A stretch of DNA of 10,893 nt from an uncultured Clostridia bacterium (GTDB lineage: Bacteria; Bacillota; Clostridia; UBA1381; UMGS1253): NCBI GenBank assembly GCA_937892135.1, contig CALAUK010000180.1, positions 1 to 10,893 on the forward strand, read 5' to 3'. Below, in pieces: positions 1-7,492 of this stretch. Position 1 is the first letter of the stretch. Each line of letters opens with the position of its first letter. The notes beneath the pieces were generated by a model. The model was not told where the DNA came from and did no database searches. It saw only the letters and a list, made by a program, of their open reading frames with translations. The translations under genes and the position numbers were made by a program.

Positions 1-63
1 AAAATAGAAGAGTATAAAAGTATTTATTGCACATAATGATAAAGAAAAAAAGAAGGTGAAAAT

Positions 64-1317
64 ATGAAGAAAATTATTGTTAAAAATTCTGCTCCGCTTA
101 AAGGAAGCGTTAAAATAAATGGCGCAAAAAATGCTGCACTACCGATTCTTGCGGCGTGTATTTTATGTGAGGGAGAGTGCGTGATAAAAAATGTGCCTCG
201 TCTTTCAGATATTGATATAATGGAAAAGATTTTGCTTGATTTAGGCGTCTCTGTGAGGCGCGAGGCTGATGTGTTTTATATTGATGCTAAAAAAATCAAA
301 AAAAGCAGTTCCCCTTATGAATTAGTGTCAAAAATGAGGGCTTCATTTCTTGTTATGGGGCCGCTGCTCGCAAGAACGGGAAAGGTATCATTAAGCCTTC
401 CTGGAGGATGTCAGATAGGAGTAAGACCCGTTGATTTACACCTTAAAGGTTTTTCTTTACTGGGAGCGGAGATAAAAAACACTCACGGAGCTATAACCGC
501 AAGTGCAAAGCATCTTACAGGGAATAAAATTTATCTGGATTTCCCAAGCGTTGGCGCAACTGAAAACATAATTATGGCAGCAGTGTTATCTGATGGAATA
601 ACGGTTATTGAAAACTGCGCAAGCGAGCCAGAAATTATAGATTTAATTAATTTTTTAAATATGTGTGGTGCAAATGTAAGCTATTCGGGAAGCAAGAGTA
701 TAAAAATAAAAGGCGTAAAGAGACTTTCAGGATGCGAGTATTCGATTATACCTGACAGAATTGAGGCAGGAACATTTATGCTTGCAGCTGCTGTTACCAA
801 AGGCGATATAACGGTAAATAATGTTATAGCAGAGCACTTAAAGCCTGTTACGGCAAAGCTTAGCGAAATGGGGGCAGAGGTTTATGAAAAAAAGAATTCT
901 GTAAGAGTAAAAGCCAATGGTAAGCTTAAAAATACTGACGTAAAAACTCTTCCTTTCCCGGGATTTCCAACTGATATGCAGTCGCAGATGGCAGTTTTAA
1001 TGAGTCTTTGCGGAGGCACGTCGGTCGTTATTGAAACTATATTTGAAAACAGATTTCAATATGTTTCAGAGCTTAACCGAATGGGAGCTAAAATAAAGAT
1101 TGACGGAAGAAGTGCAATAGTTGAGGGAGTAAGCTCTATGACGGGCGCAAAGGTTAATGCGACAGATTTAAGAGCGGGAGCGGCACTGGTTTTAGCAGGT
1201 CTTGCCGCAAAAGGCGATACGGAAATAGGACAGATTGAGTATATAGACAGGGGATATTGCAATTTAGTTGGAAGATTAAAAGAACTTGGAGCGGATATAG
1301 ATATAATTAATGATTAA
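64..1317 (+). CDS. murA: UDP-N-acetylglucosamine 1-carboxyvinyltransferase (MurA)
   Basis: Cytoplasmic enzyme that transfers enolpyruvate from phosphoenolpyruvate to UDP-N-acetylglucosamine, the first committed step of peptidoglycan synthesis and the target of fosfomycin. The 417-aa length is normal for the family. The substrate-binding Lys22-Asn23 pair lies in INGAKNAALPIL. The catalytic loop GGCQIGVRP carries the active-site cysteine at residue 116, so this is the Cys (fosfomycin-sensitive type) rather than the Asp variant. FPTDMQ around 302-307 carries the conserved catalytic aspartate, Asp304. The two-lobed inside-out alpha/beta fold is inferred from family membership. The ATG at 64 is preceded by AGAAGGTGA at about 51-59, a good ribosome binding site. 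The stop codon overlaps the start of a symmetric terminator. Many Firmicutes have two MurA paralogues; which one this is cannot be decided here. The 63 bp upstream show no convincing gene or promoter. Confidence 0.97.
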   Translation: MKKIIVKNSAPLKGSVKINGAKNAALPILAACILCEGECVIKNVPRLSDIDIMEKILLDLGVSVRREADVFYIDAKKIKKSSSPYELVSKMRASFLVMGPLLARTGKVSLSLPGGCQIGVRPVDLHLKGFSLLGAEIKNTHGAITASAKHLTGNKIYLDFPSVGATENIIMAAVLSDGITVIENCASEPEIIDLINFLNMCGANVSYSGSKSIKIKGVKRLSGCEYSIIPDRIEAGTFMLAAAVTKGDITVNNVIAEHLKPVTAKLSEMGAEVYEKKNSVRVKANGKLKNTDVKTLPFPGFPTDMQSQMAVLMSLCGGTSVVIETIFENRFQYVSELNRMGAKIKIDGRSAIVEGVSSMTGAKVNATDLRAGAALVLAGLAAKGDTEIGQIEYIDRGYCNLVGRLKELGADIDIIND

Positions 1318-1343
1318 AAAAGCGGCATAAGCCGCTTTTTTTT
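1316..1343. terminator. Bidirectional rho-independent terminator between murA and the 6S RNA gene
   Basis: A perfect inverted repeat pairs AAAAAAGCGGC (1316-1326) with GCCGCTTTTTT (1331-1341) around an ATAA loop. It has a T-run on the right for murA transcripts. Read on the minus strand it has an equivalent T-run for transcripts coming from 6S, DUF1292 and radA. It starts inside the murA stop codon. It is the only clear terminator between the two convergent units, so it probably serves both. Confidence 0.9.
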
Positions 1344-1356
1344 ATTAAAATATAAA

Positions 1357-1539
1357 GACCCCACTGTGCCGTAAAAAACCTTTATTTAACCTGCTAAAGC
1401 AGGTGGGCAACCGCCTTTATGCCTCGCGCTTCCTTCGTCCGATAAATCGGGAGGCCTGCAATCCTCATAAAGAGCCGGAATCCCTTAAAAAATGTGTTGG
1501 TAAAATAAATGGTTTGGTTTACGCACACCGCAGGGCTAC
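1357..1539 (-). ncRNA. ssrS: 6S RNA, regulator of RNA polymerase holoenzyme
   Basis: 6S RNA mimics an open promoter, binds sigma-A RNA polymerase and dampens transcription in stationary phase. Read on the minus strand, the 5' arm CCCUGCGGUGUGCGUAAACC (1535-1516) pairs with the 3' arm GGUUUUUUACGGCACAGUGGGG, which lies at 1380-1359 and is described here by position only. Pairing is interrupted by small bulges, as in the 6S closing stem. A second block, UUUAUUU near 1508-1502 with AAAUAAA near 1387-1381, extends it. An unpaired region follows, then an apical arm closed by CUUUAUG (1472-1466) with CAUAAAG (1421-1415). A small hairpin, ACCUGC/GCAGGU (1404-1389), sits on the 3' side of the bubble and would compete with part of the extended stem, a feature described for 6S RNAs. 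The length of about 180 nt fits the family. A consensus promoter ends 6-7 nt upstream. Ends are inferred from the promoter and the stem, so they are approximate by several bases. The call comes from recognised motifs and hand folding, not from a covariance search. Confidence 0.85.
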
Positions 1540-1545
1540 ATATAA

Positions 1546-1574
1546 AGTATATCACAAAACAGTTAAAATATCAA
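1546..1574 (-). promoter_or_regulatory. Sigma-A promoter of 6S RNA
   Basis: On the minus strand: -35 TTGATA (1574-1569), a 17-bp spacer, and -10 TATACT (1551-1546). Initiation would fall near 1539, at the 5' end of the 6S closing stem. The agreement between promoter position and RNA fold supports both calls. Confidence 0.85.
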
Positions 1575-1596
1575 TTAAAAGATAAAAAACATAGTC

Positions 1597-1866
1597 TTAT
1601 TCTTCAATATCTTCCTGTCTTGCCACAAATTCTGAAAAAGCATTTTCAAGCTCGTCGTCATCTTCAATAACAACCAAGTTGTCGTCGCCATTATTGTCTG
1701 TTTCAACTCTGAAAATAACAACCTCGTCATTTTCTTTGCCATCGGGAAGAACCTCTAACAAAACTATGTAGATTTTTCCGTCAAGCTCTAAAGTGTCAAG
1801 ATGTTCGAAGGGAATTTCAGTTCCGTCCTCGTCAAAAAGTGTGATGATGTTTGATTCTTCTGCCAT
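1597..1866 (-). CDS. DUF1292 family small acidic protein (YrzB-like)
   Basis: An 89-aa, strongly acidic cytoplasmic protein matching the DUF1292 family. It shows the N-terminal pattern ITLFDEDGTEIPFEHLDTLE followed by GKIYIVLLEVLP and a VVIFRVE strand, then an Asp/Glu-rich tail. The family is widespread in Firmicutes; the B. subtilis member YrzB is encoded next to the Holliday-junction resolvase gene yrrK. Its biochemical role is unknown. The start is ATG with AAGGAGA about 7 bases upstream. It does not sit in the yrrK context here: it follows radA by 66 bp and has its own good promoter. No terminator is visible between its stop codon and the 6S promoter, so its transcripts probably run into the 6S gene and end at the shared terminator. 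Confidence 0.85.
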   Translation of the reverse strand: MAEESNIITLFDEDGTEIPFEHLDTLELDGKIYIVLLEVLPDGKENDEVVIFRVETDNNGDDNLVVIEDDDELENAFSEFVARQEDIEE

Positions 1867-1896
1867 ATTAAAATTCTCCTTTGTTGTTTTTGTTTT

Positions 1897-1925
1897 ATTT
1901 TATAAAAAATTTTAAAATAAGTCAA
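1897..1925 (-). promoter_or_regulatory. Sigma-A promoter of the DUF1292 gene
   Basis: On the minus strand: -35 TTGACT (1925-1920), a 17-bp spacer, -10 TAAAAT (1902-1897). The -35 begins only 8 bp after the radA stop codon. An AT-rich inverted repeat, TTATTTT and AAAATAA, spans the spacer and -10. It may be chance in such AT-rich DNA. Confidence 0.75.
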
Positions 1926-1932
1926 TGGTAAT

Positions 1933-3300
1933 TTATCGCAAAAGCGCAAGAGTTTCCATAATGTTTCGTGCACAGATTAGCTCAATGGACAAGTTCTTTT
2001 TTAAAGCGGAAACTGCCTTTTCATTCGCTTTTGGTATTATGCACTGCTTAAAACCAAGCTTTTCAAGCTCGGTAAGTCTTTTTTCAATGTTACTAACGGC
2101 ACGAAGCTCTCCTGTAAGACCGATTTCACCGATAAGGACTGTGCCGTCGGGGATAACAAAATCGCGCCTTGCTGAAGCGATAGCACAAGCGACAGCTAAA
2201 TCCGCGGCAGGCTCATCTATTTTAAGTCCGCCTACAACATTAACATAAGCGTCATAATCTGAAAGATTAATGCCTACGCGCTTTTCGAGCACTGCAATAA
2301 GCATCGCTATACGATTATAATCAACGCCTGTTGAAGTTCGCCTGGGCATACCAAAATTTGTTTTTGTAACAAGCGCCTGAACCTCGGCTAAAATAGGGCG
2401 GCTGCCCTCCATAGTGCAGACAACAGATGTTCCCGATATGTTTTCGGGTCTGCCCTCCAGAAACATTACAGATGGGTTTTTAACCTCGCAAAGACCTGTG
2501 TCATGCATTTCAAAAACGCCAATCTCGTTAGTTGAACCAAATCGGTTTTTTGCACTGCGAAGTATTCTGTAGCACTGATGCCTCTCGCCCTCAAAGTATA
2601 AAACACAATCGACCATGTGCTCTAAAACCTTAGGGCCTGCAATTCCTCCGTCTTTTGTGACGTGACCTACAATAAAGATTGATATACCGCACTCTTTTGC
2701 GTAGCGCATAAGAGTCATTGTTACCTCGCGAACCTGAGATACACTTCCTGCCGCAGAGGTAATTGCCCCTGAGTACATAGTCTGGATTGAGTCTATAATA
2801 ACTATTTTTGGCTTAAGCTCGTCTAGGTTTTTTGTTATTATATCAATATCAACCTGAGAGGAGATATAAAGGTTGTCGCCGTTTATATTAAGTCTGTCAG
2901 CACGCATTTTAAGCTGACGATTTGACTCTTCTCCTGAAAAGTAGCAAACAGTATGGTCTTTAGTAAGGTTTGCCAAAACCTGCAAAAGAAGAGTTGATTT
3001 TCCTATGCCGGGTTCACCTGCAACCAAAACGAGTGAGCCCTCGACAAGACCACCGCCTAAAACACGGTCAAATTCGCTTATTTTAGTTAAATAGCGGTTT
3101 TCTGTGTCTGACTTAATGTTATTTAAAGTTTCAGGTTTTGTGTAGTTTAAAACAGAAGAAGTTGCTTTGCCTGAAACCTTTGTTACTTTTTCTTCTTCAA
3201 CCAGTGAGTTCCATGCGCCGCAGGCGGGGCATCTGCCAAACCATTTTGAAGATTCATTTCCGCATTCACTGCAGAAAAATGCATTTTTAGTATTCTTCAT
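1933..3300 (-). CDS. radA: DNA repair protein RadA (Sms)
   Basis: RecA-like ATPase of the RadA/Sms family, which promotes branch migration and processing of recombination intermediates in homologous recombination and repair. The 455-aa length is typical. Domains in order: an N-terminal four-cysteine zinc finger (Cys10, Cys13, Cys24, Cys27 in CSECG and CPACG); a RecA-type ATPase core with Walker A GEPGIGKST (95-103) and Walker B VIIDS (167-171); the RadA-specific KNRFG motif (251-255); and a C-terminal Lon protease-like domain (roughly 270-455) that in this family lacks proteolytic activity. All key motifs look intact. The ATG start has a GAGG site 8 bases upstream and lies 15 bp after the preceding gene, which suggests translation from an operon mRNA. 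In B. subtilis radA belongs to the ctsR-clpC-disA stress cluster; here it follows a PBP gene and an unknown membrane protein instead. Confidence 0.97.
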   Translation of the reverse strand: MKNTKNAFFCSECGNESSKWFGRCPACGAWNSLVEEEKVTKVSGKATSSVLNYTKPETLNNIKSDTENRYLTKISEFDRVLGGGLVEGSLVLVAGEPGIGKSTLLLQVLANLTKDHTVCYFSGEESNRQLKMRADRLNINGDNLYISSQVDIDIITKNLDELKPKIVIIDSIQTMYSGAITSAAGSVSQVREVTMTLMRYAKECGISIFIVGHVTKDGGIAGPKVLEHMVDCVLYFEGERHQCYRILRSAKNRFGSTNEIGVFEMHDTGLCEVKNPSVMFLEGRPENISGTSVVCTMEGSRPILAEVQALVTKTNFGMPRRTSTGVDYNRIAMLIAVLEKRVGINLSDYDAYVNVVGGLKIDEPAADLAVACAIASARRDFVIPDGTVLIGEIGLTGELRAVSNIEKRLTELEKLGFKQCIIPKANEKAVSALKKNLSIELICARNIMETLALLR

Positions 3301-3315
3301 TTTTATATCCTCAAA

Positions 3316-5115
3316 TTACTCAAAAAGTACGGTTATAACATTTTTGTCGATAAGAGTGTTTTTGCCTGAGTCAAATAAGTACAAAGAAGCGTTACAGTTT
3401 ACATCTGCATCTTTATAGTATAAAACTGTGCTCGCGGCTCTCTGATAGAATTTGTTTCTTACACTGATTTCAGATTCTGTAAGAGATGCCTGATACTGAT
3501 CAAAGAAATAGGGCATAAGACTTACTTTATCTTTTAATGCGTAATTATTCTCGCCTTTATTGTAAATGTTATAGATATTAAGATTTGATGTAAAATCTTT
3601 TTCAATAAAATCTGTTGTATACATAACACAAGTGCCATCTGCTGAAAGTCTGTAGCTGTCAAGCTTTGCATCTTTAATTATGTCTGAAACCTTTTTTGAT
3701 TTTTTTGTGTAGCATTTAAGAGAAGAAGTCTTAGCTTCTTCGTTTATATCTGTTTCAAAAACTACTGCATTTCCGCTTTGAGCGCAAGCCATATTATCAA
3801 CATTTTCTGCAATTTTATCAGGGTCAGTTAGCTTGCCTTTTTTAAACTCTCTTGTGTATAGTGTGCCATCTGAGATGTAGTAAAAGGTTTTATAATCAAC
3901 AGAACGCCAGATATCAACGGGGGATTTTACCTCTGCCAATGTTACTGCCTCATTTAGTTCGGGAGTTTTCAAGAACACGGGGTATGAATTGCTTTCTTCC
4001 TCGTTTGTGCGGGCAAAGATATAATACTCGTTTTCAACATCTATATTTGTAAAGCCTAAGAAGTTGTCAGAAATAAGAATTGGTTCTTTGCCTTGTGATA
4101 CGCTGAAAGCAGAGTAATTACCAACGTTTGAGTCTATATAAACAAATTTAGAAGTTCCTTTTTCAGAAACATATACTCCGGTGGGAGAAACGCTTTTTCC
4201 GTATGAAGCTATTTTCATATCTTCATATTTAATCACATTTACTGAATGCTTTAAAATTTCACCTGTTGCATCTGTTTCTGCTACAGTGTAGATTAAAGAG
4301 CCGTCGTTTGCAAGTGAATGAATGCGGAAATTTTTAATATTTTCCAACACAAGTGCTTTTGAGTTTTCTTTAATCTTTGTAATCATAAGTCCGCCGGTTT
4401 TCTTTTCGGGGTTATGCTCTGAGTAAGATGCAACATATTCGCCATTGGGACTTAAAAAGAAGTCTGTCTGCATTGCATAAAGACTTTGGGCGATGCAGAT
4501 GCTTTCACCGGTGTCTATATTTTTCACATACAAATCAGCGTATACTTCGTCATTTTCAATGGTCAGGTTTTTCATATAAAGTGCAGTTTTTCCGTCATCT
4601 GAAAGCTTTAAATACTTGTATTCGTCCTCAACTACAACATTTTCATCAACTAAAACAGATGTTTTGTAGTCTGTTGTTGCATATAAAGAGCCGGTGTACT
4701 TTTCTGGCACAAAGTCTTTTATAAAATACATTACTTTTTTATCTTTGGACTGAAAAGCAAGCTTGTTATAGTTGTGAGAACGGTCTATAATACCGCTTTT
4801 GTACATATCTCCGCTTAAGTTTACAGCTTCACCGCTCCCGTCAGATGATTTTGCATATAGCTCTCCGTCTTTAACATAAACTATCGGAAGCTCATTTCTG
4901 TTTTCTGCAATAATAAACTTTTCAGTATCAATATCTTTATACTCATTTTTTATTGCATTTAAAGAAGATTTCTGATTAAAAGGACCTGAGCCGTTAAAAG
5001 ATAAAGCAAAAATAAGAACAAGTGCTAAAAGGAGCAATGCACCGCCTGAAATATAAATGATGTTTTTAGTTTTCTTTGGTAAATTTTTAAAATCCTCAAG
5101 AGTAAATTTTTTCAA
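3316..5115 (-). CDS. Membrane-anchored protein with beta-propeller-like repeats, unknown function
   Basis: I do not recognise a named family. The 599-aa protein has a short Lys-rich cytoplasmic N terminus, one hydrophobic segment (about 19-41) and a large, probably extracellular C-terminal domain. That domain contains repeats of the TolB/PD40 beta-propeller type: LSDDGKTALYM (171-181), LSPNGEYVASYS (221-232), LANDGSLIYTV (268-278) and LSADGTCVMYT (490-500), plus weaker copies near 80-90 and 405-425. Such repeats usually form a ligand- or partner-binding propeller rather than an enzyme. No catalytic motif is seen, and few cysteines are present. The start is TTG at 5115-5113, chosen because GGAGGTC lies 8 bases upstream and no in-frame ATG fits. 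It is 18 bp after the PBP stop and 15 bp before radA, so it is likely co-transcribed with both. A role at the envelope, perhaps sensing or scaffolding, is inference from topology and neighbour only. Confidence 0.85.
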   Translation of the reverse strand: MKKFTLEDFKNLPKKTKNIIYISGGALLLLALVLIFALSFNGSGPFNQKSSLNAIKNEYKDIDTEKFIIAENRNELPIVYVKDGELYAKSSDGSGEAVNLSGDMYKSGIIDRSHNYNKLAFQSKDKKVMYFIKDFVPEKYTGSLYATTDYKTSVLVDENVVVEDEYKYLKLSDDGKTALYMKNLTIENDEVYADLYVKNIDTGESICIAQSLYAMQTDFFLSPNGEYVASYSEHNPEKKTGGLMITKIKENSKALVLENIKNFRIHSLANDGSLIYTVAETDATGEILKHSVNVIKYEDMKIASYGKSVSPTGVYVSEKGTSKFVYIDSNVGNYSAFSVSQGKEPILISDNFLGFTNIDVENEYYIFARTNEEESNSYPVFLKTPELNEAVTLAEVKSPVDIWRSVDYKTFYYISDGTLYTREFKKGKLTDPDKIAENVDNMACAQSGNAVVFETDINEEAKTSSLKCYTKKSKKVSDIIKDAKLDSYRLSADGTCVMYTTDFIEKDFTSNLNIYNIYNKGENNYALKDKVSLMPYFFDQYQASLTESEISVRNKFYQRAASTVLYYKDADVNCNASLYLFDSGKNTLIDKNVITVLFE

Positions 5116-5128
5116 TTTTATGACCTCC
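5113..5128 (-). promoter_or_regulatory. Ribosome binding site deciding a TTG start
   Basis: On the minus strand GGAGGTC (5128-5122) stands 8 bases before TTG (5115-5113). The preceding in-frame codons contain no ATG or GTG at a suitable distance, so TTG is the best supported start of the 599-aa protein. Confidence 0.8.
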
Positions 5129-5133
5129 AGTTC

Positions 5134-7275
5134 TTATTCGGCAGCGGGTGGCTGCGAAGTTTCGTCAGTTTCTGCATTTTCTGTGTCCTCGGGTAAAATT
5201 ATTGGATTACCGTTTTCATCAAGCAGAATTTCTTCTTCTGAATGCGTTTTACATTCGTCCGTAGGCAGATTATCCGATTTGAAGTATTCAAAAGACTTGG
5301 TGGGACAAAGCTCTGTCGCCAAAAAGCCTGTCTCTGCGCAAACCTCTCTTGTTACAACACCATCGGGGACATTTCCGTCAAAAAATCTTTTTGCCTTTTC
5401 TGAAGAGGAAAAGTTTGAATAAACATTTCTCATAACAGAAGTCCATATATTACCGCTCGGGTTTCCTGATGCATAAACTGTTCGTCTGTCATCGTAACCG
5501 TACCACACAGCACCGACATAGTGAGGTGTTATACCAATAAACCAACGGTCAGAGTCGTTATCTGTTGTTCCTGTTTTTGCGCCTGTCGGCACTCCGGGAA
5601 TTTTAGCGTAAGAAGCAGTACCCTGAGGGTCTGTTACGCTTTGAAGCAGTGAATTCATAACGAAAGCTGTGGACTTGCTTATAGCACGCTTTCCTTTTTC
5701 TTCTCTGTTATCCAAAATAACATTTCCGTTAAAATCAACAACGTGTGTATAAAGGATTGGTTTGTAATATGTTCCGCCATTAACGAATGGAGAGTAAGCT
5801 GCACAAAGCTCGTCTACTCTTACTCCGTTTGTAAGACCGCCTAAAGCAAGTGGGGCAGGACCTTTGTCGTTTTCGGAAAGTGTCGTAATTCCAAAGCTGT
5901 TTTTTAAATATTCATAAGAATTACCAAAACCAACCTTTTCAACTATCTGAACGGCTGTCGGGTTTTTTGACCTCTGGAGAGCATACTTTGCAGAAATTTC
6001 TCCTGAGTATGTGCCGTCATAGTTTTTGATTGTGTGATTGTTTACCGTTGTGTAGGCAATATCCTGCACGGGTGTTGCAGGATTTATAATTCCCATTTCA
6101 ATAGCGGGAGCGTAAACTGCAATCGGTTTTATTGTTGAACCCGGCTGACGGGGGTCAGTATAAACACGGTTAAATTTAATTCCTTCTTCTCCAACCTTGC
6201 CCAAACCGCCTGTAAGACCTCTTACCTGACCTGTGTACGGGTCTATAATAACTATTGCAGACTGAGCATCAGTTCCTGTCTGATAATTCTGATAAACGGT
6301 TTCAATTGCATTTTGAACTCTCGGTTCAAGCGTTGCATAAACCTTAAGACCGCCTGTTTTTAAATAATCAGTTGCCTCTTCATAGGAAAGGCCTTTTTTA
6401 TCTACCAAATCTGTTTTAAGCTGCTCTATTAACATCTGCTCAAAATAGGGATAATCGTAATTTGAACCTATTGTGTCTGATTCGCCTTCTTTTTTGATAA
6501 ACTCTGTTTCAGTAGCTATCAGGGTCTCATATTCGTCTTTTGAAATTTTGTCAAACTCATACATCTTTTTTAAGACAGAGTTTCTTCTTTTCATAAAGGC
6601 ATCTTTGCATTTTTCATTAAACGGATTATATGTTGCGGGGCTTTGAGTAAGTCCTGCTATTGATGCACTTTCAAGCACTGTAAGGTCTTTTGGCTCTTTG
6701 CCGAAATAAATCTTTGATGCAGCCTTTATTCCATATGCACCGTTACCAAAATAAACTACATTAAGATATGTTTCAAGAATTTCATCTTTGCTGGCATTGT
6801 TTTCAACATTAAGAGCCCGTAAAATCTCGGTTATTTTTCGTTGCCATGCTCTTTCATCGTTTCGGGTAAGGTTTTTAACAAGCTGCTGTGTTATTGTACT
6901 TCCACCGCCGGCATCGGAATTGCCGAAAGCAAAGTTTACAACAGCCTTTGCAGTTCCTAAAAAGTCTACGCCGTTATGGTAGTAAAAACGCTCGTCCTCG
7001 ATGCAGACGATAGCATCTTTCATAGACTGGGGGATTTCAGAGAATGAAACGTTTTCTCTGTTCATATCATACATTAAAAACCAGTCTTTCTCTTCACCGT
7101 TTTCGTCTGAAATAATAACTCTTGTAGTATGGGGAAGGGCAAAATCATCTATATCAAACTTTGCCTCAAAGGTAGTCATTCCCAGAAAACTGCATGCAAC
7201 AAAGCCGGAGCCTATAATAGCACCCAGCATAAGAGTTATTAAAAATATTTTCAAAAAAAGTCTTTTTTGATTCAT
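5134..7275 (-). CDS. Class A penicillin-binding protein, bifunctional glycosyltransferase/transpeptidase
   Basis: Polymerises lipid II into glycan strands and cross-links the stem peptides outside the cytoplasmic membrane. The 713-aa product has a membrane anchor (about 7-30) and a GT51 glycosyltransferase domain with the catalytic-Glu motif EDERFYYHNGVDF (Glu93), GGSTITQQLVKN (124-135), RKITE (146-150) and KRRNSVLKKM (229-238). The transpeptidase domain has the active-site STIK (Ser380-Lys383), SKN (436-438) and KTGTT (567-571). The tail has a Cys-containing segment (646-675) common in Firmicute PBP1a proteins, then an acidic, Pro-ending end. No PASTA domain is present. I start at ATG 7275 rather than the ATG at 7296, because a GGTGAT ribosome site fits only the former. 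It is first in a minus-strand unit with the unknown propeller protein and radA. It is of the PonA/PBP1a type; exact orthology is not assigned. Confidence 0.95.
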   Translation of the reverse strand: MNQKRLFLKIFLITLMLGAIIGSGFVACSFLGMTTFEAKFDIDDFALPHTTRVIISDENGEEKDWFLMYDMNRENVSFSEIPQSMKDAIVCIEDERFYYHNGVDFLGTAKAVVNFAFGNSDAGGGSTITQQLVKNLTRNDERAWQRKITEILRALNVENNASKDEILETYLNVVYFGNGAYGIKAASKIYFGKEPKDLTVLESASIAGLTQSPATYNPFNEKCKDAFMKRRNSVLKKMYEFDKISKDEYETLIATETEFIKKEGESDTIGSNYDYPYFEQMLIEQLKTDLVDKKGLSYEEATDYLKTGGLKVYATLEPRVQNAIETVYQNYQTGTDAQSAIVIIDPYTGQVRGLTGGLGKVGEEGIKFNRVYTDPRQPGSTIKPIAVYAPAIEMGIINPATPVQDIAYTTVNNHTIKNYDGTYSGEISAKYALQRSKNPTAVQIVEKVGFGNSYEYLKNSFGITTLSENDKGPAPLALGGLTNGVRVDELCAAYSPFVNGGTYYKPILYTHVVDFNGNVILDNREEKGKRAISKSTAFVMNSLLQSVTDPQGTASYAKIPGVPTGAKTGTTDNDSDRWFIGITPHYVGAVWYGYDDRRTVYASGNPSGNIWTSVMRNVYSNFSSSEKAKRFFDGNVPDGVVTREVCAETGFLATELCPTKSFEYFKSDNLPTDECKTHSEEEILLDENGNPIILPEDTENAETDETSQPPAAE

Positions 7276-7286
7276 ACTTATCACCC
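7273..7286 (-). promoter_or_regulatory. Ribosome binding site deciding the PBP start
   Basis: On the minus strand GGGTGAT (7286-7280) precedes ATG (7275-7273) at correct anti-SD register. The upstream in-frame ATG at 7296 has no purine-rich site before it. It also lies within a few bases of a TATAAT sequence (7303-7298), which would place transcription start downstream of it if that is the -10. Confidence 0.75.
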
Positions 7287-7296
7287 GTTTAATCAT

Positions 7297-7431
7297 TATT
7301 ATATTAATTCTAACACATAAACGCTTAAAAATAAAGCAAAATAAGAAATTTTCTCATATCTTTTTTTATTTTAACATATTTTTCTTTAAAATGCACTAAT
7401 AATTTGAAAAAAATCTTGAATAAATTACAAA
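7297..7431. other. AT-rich divergent intergenic region, PBP promoter side
   Basis: Lies between the divergent PBP and rimP units. On the minus strand a TATAAT (7303-7298) could be the PBP -10 box, but no good -35 is found at 16-18 bp, so the PBP promoter is not firmly placed. No gene is seen here; the short reading frames are incidental to the A/T runs. Confidence 0.4.
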
Positions 7432-7437
7432 AAAGTG

Positions 7438-7466
7438 TTGCACTTTAAAAATATGTGTGTTATAAT
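7438..7466 (+). promoter_or_regulatory. Extended -10 sigma-A promoter of the rimP-nusA-infB operon
   Basis: -35 TTGCAC (7438-7443), 17-bp spacer, perfect -10 TATAAT (7461-7466) with an upstream TG (7458-7459) giving the extended -10 form. Predicted start is near 7471-7473, giving an 80-nt leader. A palindrome AAAGTG-TTG-CACTTT (7432-7446) covers the -35. Confidence 0.88.
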
Positions 7467-7492
7467 AATTATGGTAATAAAATATTTTATGG

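Noticed and set aside
1..63. Promoter or end of an upstream gene before murA
   Set aside because: AT-rich stretch with no -35/-10 pair at proper spacing and too short to judge an upstream reading frame; only the ribosome binding site is supported.
1403..1585. Plus-strand 60-codon reading frame in the 6S region
   Set aside because: It has no ribosome binding site, no recognisable protein features, and lies antisense to a well-supported structured RNA and its promoter.
1925..2248. Plus-strand 107-codon frame opposite the radA 3' end
   Set aside because: Antisense to the conserved Lon-like domain of RadA and without a ribosome binding site.
5057..5422. Plus-strand 121-codon frame opposite the PBP tail and the propeller gene start
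   Set aside because: Ser/Phe-rich shadow translation of two well-supported minus-strand genes, with no family match.
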